From the NCBI GenBank assembly GCA_050329415.1, contig JBHJOS010000120.1, positions 1 to 11,536 on the forward strand: a DNA stretch of 11,536 nucleotides. Direction: 5' to 3'. Numbering within the stretch: the first letter of the stretch is position 1; each line of letters opens with the position of its first letter. Made by a program: the position numbers and the translations under genes. This document shows positions 5,767-11,341 of this stretch, one piece after another. The stretch is from JANNOG01 sp050329415 (GTDB lineage: Bacteria; Actinomycetota; Actinomycetes; Actinomycetales; JBBAYJ01). The notes below the pieces were generated by a model, which ran no database searches, was not told the DNA's origin, and was given only the letters and a program-made list of their open reading frames with translations.

Positions 5767-7143
5767 TCAGCGGGGGCGGACCGCGAGCGGGGAGCCGCCG
5801 CGGGCGCGCAGGGTGACCCCCGCGGTCGCCGCCGGGCGGGGGCCAACCGGGGCAACCCGGCGGGTCCGCAGGAGTTCGGCGAGGACCAGCACGGACTCGG
5901 CGATCGCGAAGTCCCGGCCGATGCACAGCCGGGGACCGGCCCCGAACGGAAGGTAGCCCTCGCGCGCAGCCCGCGCCGGGCCGTCCGTCCAGCGCGACAG
6001 GTCGAAGCGGTCCGCCTCCGGCCACAGTTCCGGCCGGCGATGCTGCAACCAGGGGCTGGTGAGCACCAGGGTGCCCGCCGGGACGGGAACCCCGGCGACC
6101 TCGTCGTCGGCGACGGCACGACGCGAGATCAGCCACGCGGGCGGGTACAACCGCAGCCCCTCGTCGACCGCGGCCCGGGTGACCGGCAGCGCGGCGAGGT
6201 CGGCCCACTCCGGAGGGCGTCCGGCCGGACCGTCCAGCAACCGGTCGAGCTCGTCGTGGACGGCAGCCTGGGCCTGGGGGTGCTCGGCGACCAGGCGAAG
6301 CGTCCACACCAGGCTGGACGCCACGGTCTCGTGCCCGGCGATGACAAGGGTGACGAGCTCGTCCCGGACCTCCCGCGCGGACAGCGCCTCCCCCGCTCCC
6401 AGCAGCAGGCCGAGGACGTCGGCGCCGCCCGGAGCCCCCCGACGGGCCTCGACCACGCGCTCGACCGCGGTGTCGAGCCGGTCGTTGGCCCGGGCGAGCC
6501 GCCGTGACAGCGGCGTCACCACTCCCGGCGGCGCCTCCCACGGCCGCATGGCGCGGCGCATGACGCCGTCCAGCGCATCGTGAACGGCGGCCACCAGCTC
6601 CCGGCCGTCCGCCTGGCCGCCGTCGACGAGGTCGGCACCGAGCAGCACCCGGCCCACGACGTCGAGCGTGGCGCGCATGAGCAGGGGGTCGGTGTCGACC
6701 GGAGCACCCCCGGCGGAGTCCAGCTCGGCACCGGCGAGCCGGGCGCAGCGGACCGCCTCGGCCGCGACGTGGGCCAGGCAGTCGCGGTGGAAGGCCGGCT
6801 GGACGAGACGGCGGTGGGTGCGCCACGTCGGGCCGTCCGAGGTCAGCAGGCCGTCACCGGTCACGAGCGCGAGGGCCGAGTACTGGAACGTGTGCTTGGT
6901 GTAGTTGCGGTGGTTGTCCTGGAGCACCCGGCGCACCCCTGCCGGGTCGTCGACGAGCAGCGCGGCACCGCGCCACATCGGGAGTGCGACGACCGGGCCG
7001 TGCTCGGTGACGCAGCCTCGCAGGTAGGCGAGCGGGTCGCCGAGGACCGACCGGATAGACCGGAGCATGGTCGCCGGGGTGGGGCCCGGCGCGGTGACAC
7101 CGGCGACCCCGGTCCCGCCCCGCCGCCGGGCGACGACGGTCAC
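5767..7143 (-). CDS. Cytochrome P450 monooxygenase
   Basis: A complete 458-residue soluble bacterial P450 that would use electrons from separate redox partners, none of which is encoded here. Motifs in order: WRTHR in helix C at 107-111 (heme propionate contact), the I-helix oxygen-activation motif AGHETVAS at 269-276, the K-helix ExxR as EGLR at 328-331, and the heme-ligand loop FGAGPRLCIG with Cys407. No N-terminal membrane anchor is seen. The start GTG 7143 overlaps the stop of the upstream GroES-like gene by 4 bp (GTGA), so the two are probably translationally coupled. No biosynthetic neighbours (terpene synthase, PKS, NRPS) are present, so the substrate is unknown. Fit to the family is complete; I see no damage. 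Confidence 0.96.
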   Translation of the reverse strand: MTVVARRRGGTGVAGVTAPGPTPATMLRSIRSVLGDPLAYLRGCVTEHGPVVALPMWRGAALLVDDPAGVRRVLQDNHRNYTKHTFQYSALALVTGDGLLTSDGPTWRTHRRLVQPAFHRDCLAHVAAEAVRCARLAGAELDSAGGAPVDTDPLLMRATLDVVGRVLLGADLVDGGQADGRELVAAVHDALDGVMRRAMRPWEAPPGVVTPLSRRLARANDRLDTAVERVVEARRGAPGGADVLGLLLGAGEALSAREVRDELVTLVIAGHETVASSLVWTLRLVAEHPQAQAAVHDELDRLLDGPAGRPPEWADLAALPVTRAAVDEGLRLYPPAWLISRRAVADDEVAGVPVPAGTLVLTSPWLQHRRPELWPEADRFDLSRWTDGPARAAREGYLPFGAGPRLCIGRDFAIAESVLVLAELLRTRRVAPVGPRPAATAGVTLRARGGSPLAVRPR

Positions 7144-7460
7144 AGGTACAGCCCGGTCCCGCCGTCGGTCACCCGGGGCGCGGCCACGGCGTGGAGGTCG
7201 CGCTCGCGCAGCAGGACGAAGACGACCGCCTGCAGCTCGACCTCGGCCTTGTCCTCGGGGTCGTACAGCACCCGGTCGCCGTGCTCGACCTGGCGCACGT
7301 GCTGGCCGGTCGCGACGACCTCGGCCCAGCTCAGGCGCCGACCCAGGGCCGCCGTCGCCGGGATCACGATGCCGGCCCCGGACTTGCGCTCGCCGTCACT
7401 GTCGGGACGGACGAGCAGCCGGTCGTGCAGCATCCGGATGGGCAGGCGGCCGTCACTCAC
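7140..7460 (-). CDS. GroES-like co-chaperonin paralogue
   Basis: A 106-residue protein with the GroES fold signature: start strand LPIRMLHDRLLVRPD (6-20), the mobile-loop region KSGAGIVIP at 26-34 whose hydrophobic IVI in canonical GroES contacts GroEL, the central AEVVATGQHV, then GDRVLYDPED (61-70) and the closing RERDLHAV (86-92). It differs from canonical GroES in the middle section and carries about 12 extra C-terminal residues. It is not next to a groEL gene. It starts at GTG 7460, 7 nt after a TAGCGT hexamer, 17 bp after the DUF427 stop, and overlaps the P450 start by GTGA. It may be a specialised partner of a second GroEL or have a different role; the coupling to a P450 is suggestive only. 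Confidence 0.88.
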   Translation of the reverse strand: MSDGRLPIRMLHDRLLVRPDSDGERKSGAGIVIPATAALGRRLSWAEVVATGQHVRQVEHGDRVLYDPEDKAEVELQAVVFVLLRERDLHAVAAPRVTDGGTGLYL

Positions 7461-7467
7461 CGGCGCG

Positions 7468-7473
7468 ACGCTA
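7468..7473 (-). promoter_or_regulatory. Putative -10 hexamer TAGCGT for the GroES-like/P450 pair
   Basis: On the minus strand TAGCGT (TANNNT pattern) ends 7 nt before GTG 7460, and lies between the DUF427 stop and this start. It could give a leaderless transcript for the GroES-like and P450 genes independent of upstream genes. No -35 was recognised. Confidence 0.4.
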
Positions 7474-7477
7474 CCCC

Positions 7478-7987
7478 TCACCAGCCGCTGCTGCCGGGTC
7501 CCCCCTTGAACGGCCCGACGACGTCCGGGGTCACCCATCCGCCGTAGAAGCCGCCCGGCTGCGGCACGACGACGACGCCGCCCACCGTCACCTCGTCGAC
7601 GACCCCGGCGTACAGGGCGACGTGGCCCGCGAGGGCCTCGAAGCCGGGTGAGGGGGCCGGGTAGTGCCAGGCAGCGCGCCCCGCGACCCGCCCGTCCCCG
7701 GCCACGACGTCCTCGTAGCCGGCCCGGCCCTTGAACTCGCACCAGGAGGACCCCGCGGCCGGCCGCAGCGTCCCCGGCGCGAAGGCGTCGCGCGGCAGGT
7801 ACCACGACGGCGGGTGCGAGGTCTCGAGCACCCGCAGCGCGGACCGGGTCTCGGCCACCACCCCGCCGAAGCGGACCACCACGAGGCGGTCGTCGGCCGC
7901 CACCCGGGGCGGGCGGGGGTAGTCCCACACCGACTCCTGGCCGGGTCCGGGCGGGATCGGCACGACGCCGCGCGGCAGCCGGCTCAC
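7478..7987 (-). CDS. DUF427 domain protein
   Basis: A 169-residue protein that matches DUF427 across its length: N-terminal ESVWDYPRPPR, the core VRFGGVVAETRSALRVLETSHPPSWYLP, a Cys-Glu-Phe-Lys-Gly segment, the AAWHYPAPSPGF segment, and the C-terminal PQPGGFYGGWVTPDVVGPFKG block. The family is a small beta-rich fold common in actinobacteria, fungi and plants, without an established reaction that I know of. The conserved acidic, aromatic and Cys positions hint at ligand or metal binding. The start GTG 7987 follows directly on the family's usual short N-terminus. It lies 43 bp after the DUF3618 stop and 17 bp before the GroES-like gene, all on the same strand, so co-transcription is likely. Confidence 0.92.
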   Translation of the reverse strand: MSRLPRGVVPIPPGPGQESVWDYPRPPRVAADDRLVVVRFGGVVAETRSALRVLETSHPPSWYLPRDAFAPGTLRPAAGSSWCEFKGRAGYEDVVAGDGRVAGRAAWHYPAPSPGFEALAGHVALYAGVVDEVTVGGVVVVPQPGGFYGGWVTPDVVGPFKGGPGSSGW

Positions 7988-7992
7988 GCGCG

Positions 7993-8040
7993 GATCACCG
8001 GGGAGGCCACCGGGGAGATCACCGGGGAGATCACCGGGCG
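7993..8040. repeat. Four tandem copies of a 12-bp unit, GATCACCGGGGA
   Basis: Units at 7993-8004, 8005-8016 (first bases GGCC instead of GATC), 8017-8028 and 8029-8040 (last bases CG instead of GA). They fill nearly all of the gap between the DUF3618 and DUF427 genes. The fourth unit supplies the TGA stop of the DUF3618 gene (8031-8033) and its last codons. No spacers are present, so this is not a CRISPR. Confidence 0.95.
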
Positions 8041-8315
8041 CGACGGCGCCGGGCGCGCAGCACGACGACGAGGACGAGCACGGCGAGAGCGGCCGCGACG
8101 GCGGCGACGCGCTCGACCCGCGGGCGGCCGGTCACCGGGTCGACGACGGTCGCGCGCGCCCGGTCCCGGCTCTCCTGGACGGCCTCGTGGCGCAGCCGGG
8201 CGGGGTCCAGCCGCCGGTTGAGCTCGTCGAGGGTGGCCGCCAGGTGCTGCCGGCGCTCGCGGATGGCCGCTTCCAGCTCGGCCTCGGACGGCGGCTTCGG
8301 GCGGGCCTCGGACAT
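8031..8315 (-). CDS. DUF3618 domain small membrane protein
   Basis: A 94-residue protein. Residues 9-50 carry the DUF3618 motif (EAAIRERRQHLAATLDELNRRLDP, then a basic helix), residues about 68-87 are one hydrophobic segment of Ala, Val and Leu, and the C-terminus is a run of Arg. This predicts a tail-anchored inner-membrane protein with a cytosolic helical domain. DUF3618 proteins often sit beside holin-like or YtxH-like envelope stress proteins; none is present here. The start ATG 8315 lies 6 nt after a TAAGGT hexamer with no Shine-Dalgarno, consistent with a leaderless mRNA. It is the first gene of the minus-strand run that continues through DUF427, the GroES-like gene and the P450. Confidence 0.85.
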   Translation of the reverse strand: MSEARPKPPSEAELEAAIRERRQHLAATLDELNRRLDPARLRHEAVQESRDRARATVVDPVTGRPRVERVAAVAAALAVLVLVVVLRARRRRAR

Positions 8316-8321
8316 GACCCG

Positions 8322-8327
8322 ACCTTA
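8322..8327 (-). promoter_or_regulatory. Putative -10 hexamer TAAGGT for the DUF3618-led cluster
   Basis: The best TANNNT match in the window (minus strand), 6 nt before ATG 8315. It lies at the downstream edge of the repeat-rich gap, consistent with the cluster having its own promoter separate from the metal transporter operon. Confidence 0.5.
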
Positions 8328-8330
8328 GGC

Positions 8331-8356
8331 CCTCACCGCCGGACCGGCCCGCGGGC
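8331..8356 (-). repeat. 26-bp direct repeat, copy 1 (duplicate of the cbiO 3' end)
   Basis: Identical at 25 of 26 positions to 8599-8624; the single difference is at the eighth base. On the minus strand it would read Ala-Arg-Gly-Pro-Val-Arg-Arg-stop, i.e. a copy of the last codons and stop of the CbiO gene. It lies outside any gene and 15 bp upstream of the DUF3618 start. Confidence 0.85.
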
Positions 8357-8414
8357 CCGAGGGCCGGGAGGTCCCGGAGAGGGTGTCCGGCACCCGACCT
8401 GGTGTCCCGAAACC

Positions 8415-8490
8415 CTATGCAGAACCTACAAATTGGTGGGCCCGGGCATGAGCCGGTACGCGGGACCCAGGACTTGTATGTTCTGCATAG
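8415..8490. repeat. Imperfect 76-bp palindrome with 17-bp arms
   Basis: The left arm CTATGCAGAACCTACAA (8415-8431) is the inverse of TTGTATGTTCTGCATAG (8474-8490) with 16 of 17 matches. The arms are clearly more AT-rich than the surroundings; the 42-bp centre is GC-rich and partly self-complementary, with GGGCCCGGGC at 8438-8447. The design recalls a REP/MITE-like dispersed palindrome, a paired binding site, or a bidirectional hairpin. I cannot tell which from one copy. Confidence 0.85.
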
Positions 8491-8598
8491 CCCGCGGAAC
8501 CGGCATCCGCCCACCTGCTCCGGCATCCGCGATCGTTCCTGCACGACCGGATCCGCCCCCGCGGGTCGTCACCCGACATCCCGGACACCCCCAGGAAG

Positions 8599-8624
8599 CC
8601 TCACCCCCGGACCGGCCCGCGGGC
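8599..8624 (-). repeat. 26-bp direct repeat, copy 2 (within the cbiO 3' end)
   Basis: The partner of 8331-8356, offset by 268 bp. It covers the last seven codons and the stop of cbiO. Similarity stops sharply at both ends. Confidence 0.85.
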
Positions 8625-9395
8625 GCGCGTCGGGTCGAAGCCGTCGGGCAGCTCCAGGCGGTGCCGGGCCAGCAGGTCTGCGTCGGCGAGCAGCTCCCGG
8701 GTCGGCCCGTCGGCCACGATGCGGCCCGAGTCGAGGATGACGCTGCGCTCGCACGCCGTGAGAGCGAACGGCAGGTCGTGCGTGACGACCAGCGTCGTCA
8801 TCGCCAGGCCGGCGAGAACGTCGGAGAGCTCCCGGCGGCTCACCGGGTCGAGGTTCGAGGTCGGCTCGTCGAGGACCAGCACCCGGCAGTCGGTCGCCAG
8901 CACCGTGGCGATCGCCACCCGGCGTCGCTGGCCGAACGACAGGTGGTGCGGGGCACGGTCCGCGAGGTCGGCGACCCCCGCCAGGTCGCAGGCGCGGCGG
9001 ACTCGGGCGTCGAGGGCGGGGCCGCGCAGCCCCTCGTTCGCGGGGCCGAACGCGACGTCGTGGCGGACGGTCGGCATGAAGAGCTGGTCGTCGGGGTCCT
9101 GGAACACCAGGCCGACCCGCCGCCGGACCTCGGCCAGGGTGGCACGCGTGACGCGGGTCCCGAGGACGTGGACGTCACCGACCGAGGTGGTTCCGGCGGC
9201 CCGGCCGAGGATGCCGTTGAGGTGGAGGACGAGCGTCGTCTTGCCGGCCCCGTTCGGCCCGAGGACGGCGACCCGCTCGCCCTCGCCGACCGTGAGGTCG
9301 ACCCCGAACAGCACCTGGCGGCCGTCGGGGTAGGCGAACGCCAGCCCGCGGACCTCGACGGCCGGTGGCGCGGCCGACTCCCCGGGCACGCTCAC
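8601..9395 (-). CDS. cbiO: CbiO-type ATPase of an ECF metal transporter
   Basis: A 264-residue ABC ATPase that powers uptake of cobalt or nickel with the CbiM/NikM and CbiQ partners encoded just upstream. All motifs are intact: Walker A GPNGAGKT at 46-53, Q-loop Gln99 in VFQDPDDQLF, signature LSFGQ at 152-156 (the LSFGQ form with following Arg/Lys-rich RRRVAIA is typical of CbiO/NikO), Walker B VLVLDE at 172-177 and switch His206 in VVTHD. Start GTG 9395 overlaps the CbiQ stop by GTGA, which implies translational coupling. A second GTG two codons later (9389) is possible. The gene's last codons lie in a 26-bp repeat duplicated downstream. Only one ATPase gene is present, so the ATPase dimer should be a homodimer. 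Confidence 0.95.
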   Translation of the reverse strand: MSVPGESAAPPAVEVRGLAFAYPDGRQVLFGVDLTVGEGERVAVLGPNGAGKTTLVLHLNGILGRAAGTTSVGDVHVLGTRVTRATLAEVRRRVGLVFQDPDDQLFMPTVRHDVAFGPANEGLRGPALDARVRRACDLAGVADLADRAPHHLSFGQRRRVAIATVLATDCRVLVLDEPTSNLDPVSRRELSDVLAGLAMTTLVVTHDLPFALTACERSVILDSGRIVADGPTRELLADADLLARHRLELPDGFDPTRARGPVRG

Positions 9396-10228
9396 GCGCC
9401 CGGCCGCCAGGCCGTCGCGTCGCCCGCAGCGACCGCCATCGACGCGACCGCCACGGCCGCCAGCGGCAGGAGAGCAGCCCGGGCCCAGGCGGAGCGCAAG
9501 CCCGCCCGAGCGAGACCGCCCTCGCCCGGGACGGCCGCGTCGAGGAGAGGCATGACGCCGGTGTACCCGCGGGCGACCATCGCCCGGTGGACGCGCTCCC
9601 CCCGTTCGTAGGCCCGGACGAACAGCGCGCCCGCGGCCCGGGCCAGCACCGGGACGTGGCCGAGGTGACGCGCGCGGAAGCCCCGCGCCTCCCGGGCGAT
9701 CCGCATCCGTCGCATGTCGTCCACGACGATGTCCAGATAAACGATCATGAAGTGCACGATCGTGACGAACAGCGCCGGGACGCGCAGCCGCCGCAGGCCG
9801 GCGATCAGCTCGGCGGGGCGGGTCGTCGCGGCGAGGACGATCGCGGCCACCACGCCGAGGGTGGCCTTGGCGAGGATGTTGACCGCCCCCAGCAGCCCGT
9901 CCGTGGACACCTCGACCGACCAGCCCGGGGCCAGGACGACCTCGACCCGCTCGCCCAGGGCCACGAACGGCAGGGCCAGGGCAAAGACGACGAAGGGCAC
10001 CTCGACCACCATCCGGCGCAGCACCAGGCCCGGCCGCAGCCGGGCGACGGCCACCACGGCCGTCAGCGCGACGGCGTGCAGTCCGAAGGCCCACACCTGG
10101 TCCCGGGGGGTGGCCACGACGGCGAGCACGAACATCAGCAGGCCCGCGAGCTTCACGTGGGCCGGGAGACGGTGGACCGGGGTGTCGCCCGGGACGTGGA
10201 GGCCCTCGCTGAGCCGCGCGGGCGTCAC
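9392..10228 (-). CDS. cbiQ: CbiQ/NikQ-type transmembrane coupling (T) component
   Basis: A 278-residue EcfT-family membrane protein that links the substrate-binding CbiM/NikM to the ATPase. It opens with a soluble HxVPGDTPVHRLPAHVKL helix typical of CbiQ, followed by several hydrophobic segments (about 26-40, 45-63, 73-92, 115-135, 150-170) and a last one near 250-268. The cytosolic coupling helices carry the two Ala-Arg-Gly signatures, at 181-183 (EARGFRARH) and 219-221 (VARGYTG), which dock onto the ATPase dimer. Start GTG 10228 overlaps the cbiM stop by GTGA and its own stop overlaps the cbiO start in the same way, so the three proteins are made as a coupled set. Confidence 0.94.
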   Translation of the reverse strand: MTPARLSEGLHVPGDTPVHRLPAHVKLAGLLMFVLAVVATPRDQVWAFGLHAVALTAVVAVARLRPGLVLRRMVVEVPFVVFALALPFVALGERVEVVLAPGWSVEVSTDGLLGAVNILAKATLGVVAAIVLAATTRPAELIAGLRRLRVPALFVTIVHFMIVYLDIVVDDMRRMRIAREARGFRARHLGHVPVLARAAGALFVRAYERGERVHRAMVARGYTGVMPLLDAAVPGEGGLARAGLRSAWARAALLPLAAVAVASMAVAAGDATAWRPGA

Positions 10229-11292
10229 CCCCCGGCCTCGTCGGGCGCTCGCTCGACCTGCGGGGACGGACGGGCGCGCGCCGCCGCGAGCCGCGCCAGG
10301 AGGACGGCCAGCGCCAGCGTGGCCGCGACCCCCACGACACCGGCGAGACCGGTGGACAGCAGGTCGTTGTCGACACCGACGACCGCGTAGTCGCCGAACG
10401 GGCTGCCCGCGGCCGCCGAGTCCTCGGCGGCGTCGAGGAAGCCGAGCCGCTCGGCGACGTACTCCAGGCCGTCGGGGTTCGCGCTGGCGAAGCCGGACAC
10501 GACCCCCGCCAGTGCCAGGGTCACGGCGAGCGCGACCGCGGCGGTGCGGGCACCGGGACCGCGTCGCACCGGCTCCGCCGGGGGCTCCGGTGCGGCCTCG
10601 ACCTCGGCCGTGGTGCCGTCGGAGGACGTGACCAGCAGCGTCCGGCGGGTGCCGCGGACCAGATGCACGAGGTCGGGTCGGGTGGCCACGACCGCGGCGA
10701 CGGTCAGGCCGGTGATGACGGCCTCCCCGACCCCGATGACGAGGTGCCACCCGAGCATGAACTGGGTGAGACGGGCCAGGTCGAGGTCCGTGGCGCCGCC
10801 GACCGTGTACAGCCCGACGAACACCAGGGCCGCGGCAGGGACCGAGACCAGCGCCCCGAGAGCGGCGGCCGGCACCGCGGACGCCGGCCGCCGCGGCAGC
10901 ACCGCCGCGACCCCGCGAGCCACCAGCCACCCGACGAGCACCGTGACCACTCCGATGAGCAGGACGTTCGTGCCGAGCGCGGACAACCCGCCGTCGGCGA
11001 ACAGCAGCGCCTGCACGGACAGCACGACCGCGAGGCAGACCAGCGCCGTCCACGGTCCGACCAGGACCGCCGCCAGCGCCCCGCCCATGAGGTGCCCGCT
11101 GGTGCCCACCCCGACGGGGAAGTTCAGCATCTGCACGGCGAAGACGAAGGCGGCGACGAGGCCGGCCATGGGCGCCGCCGCCTCCCCGATCTCGCGCCTG
11201 ACCTGGCGCAGGGCCACCGCGACGGCGCCGGCGGCCACCACCCCGGTGGCGAGGGAGGTGGGGACGTCCAGGAAGCCGTCGGGTACGTGCAT
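10225..11292 (-). CDS. cbiM: CbiM/NikM-type metal-binding S component fused to a PDGLE (NikN-like) domain
   Basis: A 355-residue membrane protein. It begins MHVPDGFL, the diagnostic CbiM/NikM N-terminus; in the solved NikM structure, as I recall it, the metal is held by Met1, His2 and a His near 67. Here His2 and His67 (in GTSGHLMGG) are both in place. Further hydrophobic segments run to about 205, including GWHLVIGVGEAVITG at 181-195. A cytosolic linker (about 206-247) leads to a second module: membrane segment 250-268, PDGLE at 273-277, an extracytosolic GDYAVVGV stretch at 300-307, and a final membrane segment at about 314-334. This replaces the separate CbiN/NikN protein. ATG 11292 has a GAGGA Shine-Dalgarno 7 nt upstream. 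The PDGLE module and the nearby Nur-like palindrome lean towards nickel; cobalt remains possible. Confidence 0.93.
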   Translation of the reverse strand: MHVPDGFLDVPTSLATGVVAAGAVAVALRQVRREIGEAAAPMAGLVAAFVFAVQMLNFPVGVGTSGHLMGGALAAVLVGPWTALVCLAVVLSVQALLFADGGLSALGTNVLLIGVVTVLVGWLVARGVAAVLPRRPASAVPAAALGALVSVPAAALVFVGLYTVGGATDLDLARLTQFMLGWHLVIGVGEAVITGLTVAAVVATRPDLVHLVRGTRRTLLVTSSDGTTAEVEAAPEPPAEPVRRGPGARTAAVALAVTLALAGVVSGFASANPDGLEYVAERLGFLDAAEDSAAAGSPFGDYAVVGVDNDLLSTGLAGVVGVAATLALAVLLARLAAARARPSPQVERAPDEAGG

Positions 11293-11323
11293 GATGGGAT
11301 CCTCGCCCCAATCGCGCCCGAGT

Positions 11324-11338
11324 CGCAAGGGAGTTGCG
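11324..11338. promoter_or_regulatory. Nur-box-like palindrome CGCAA-N5-TTGCG in the cbiM/peroxiredoxin gap
   Basis: CGCAA (11324-11328), spacer GGGAG, TTGCG (11334-11338): a perfect inverted repeat with a 5-bp spacer. The core GCAA-N5-TTGC agrees with the Nur box TTGCAA-N5-TTGCAA described for Streptomyces, as I recall it. It lies 32 bp upstream of the cbiM start and overlaps the Shine-Dalgarno AAGGGAG (11327-11333) of the divergent peroxiredoxin gene, so a bound repressor could affect both. A further TCGCA occurs at 11345-11349, 22 bp from the first. Confidence 0.45.
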
Positions 11339-11341
11339 CCT

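Larger units (their letters stand above)
8316..8600. other. Gene-free, repeat-rich interval between cbiO and the DUF3618 gene
   Basis: This 285-bp gap has no supportable gene. It contains, from left to right: a -10-like hexamer and copy 1 of a 26-bp direct repeat; GGGTGTCCGG at 8381-8390 whose inverse is at 8581-8590; a 76-bp imperfect palindrome (8415-8490); CCGGCATCCGC twice with a 20-bp period (8500-8510 and 8520-8530); and a short hairpin CGGGT-CGTC-ACCCG (8562-8575). The hairpin lies 26-39 bp after the cbiO stop but has no T-tract, so I do not call it an intrinsic terminator. Confidence 0.8.

Noticed and set aside
4376..6826. Very long minus-strand open frame (816 codons) across the HTH-citrate synthase and P450 region
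   Set aside because: It spans two convergent, well-supported genes on opposite strands in an unused frame and has the low-complexity Arg/Gly/Pro composition of a GC-rich shadow.
7993..8040. CRISPR-like repeat array
   Set aside because: The units are 12 bp, directly abutting and without spacers; no cas genes are nearby.
8402..8544. Small peptides with Leu-Cys-Arg-Thr-Tyr-Lys and Cys-x-Phe-Cys-Ile on both strands, resembling a zinc-binding motif
   Set aside because: Both strands give the same peptide pattern only because the DNA is palindromic; there is no start with a ribosome site or -10 and no sign of coding constraint.
8562..8575. Hairpin CGGGT-CGTC-ACCCG after cbiO as an intrinsic terminator
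   Set aside because: The stem is only 5 bp and no U-tract follows in the minus-strand direction; hairpins this small are common at this GC content.
8187..9611. Long plus-strand open frame (474 codons) opposite the CbiO gene and the repeat gap
   Set aside because: It is a high-GC antisense shadow: the minus strand there codes an intact CbiO with every ABC motif, and the plus-strand translation shows no family signature and runs through the palindrome.
11293..11341. Cobalamin riboswitch before the metal transporter
   Set aside because: The divergent gap is only 49 bp, far shorter than the roughly 200 nt needed, and the B12-box was not seen.
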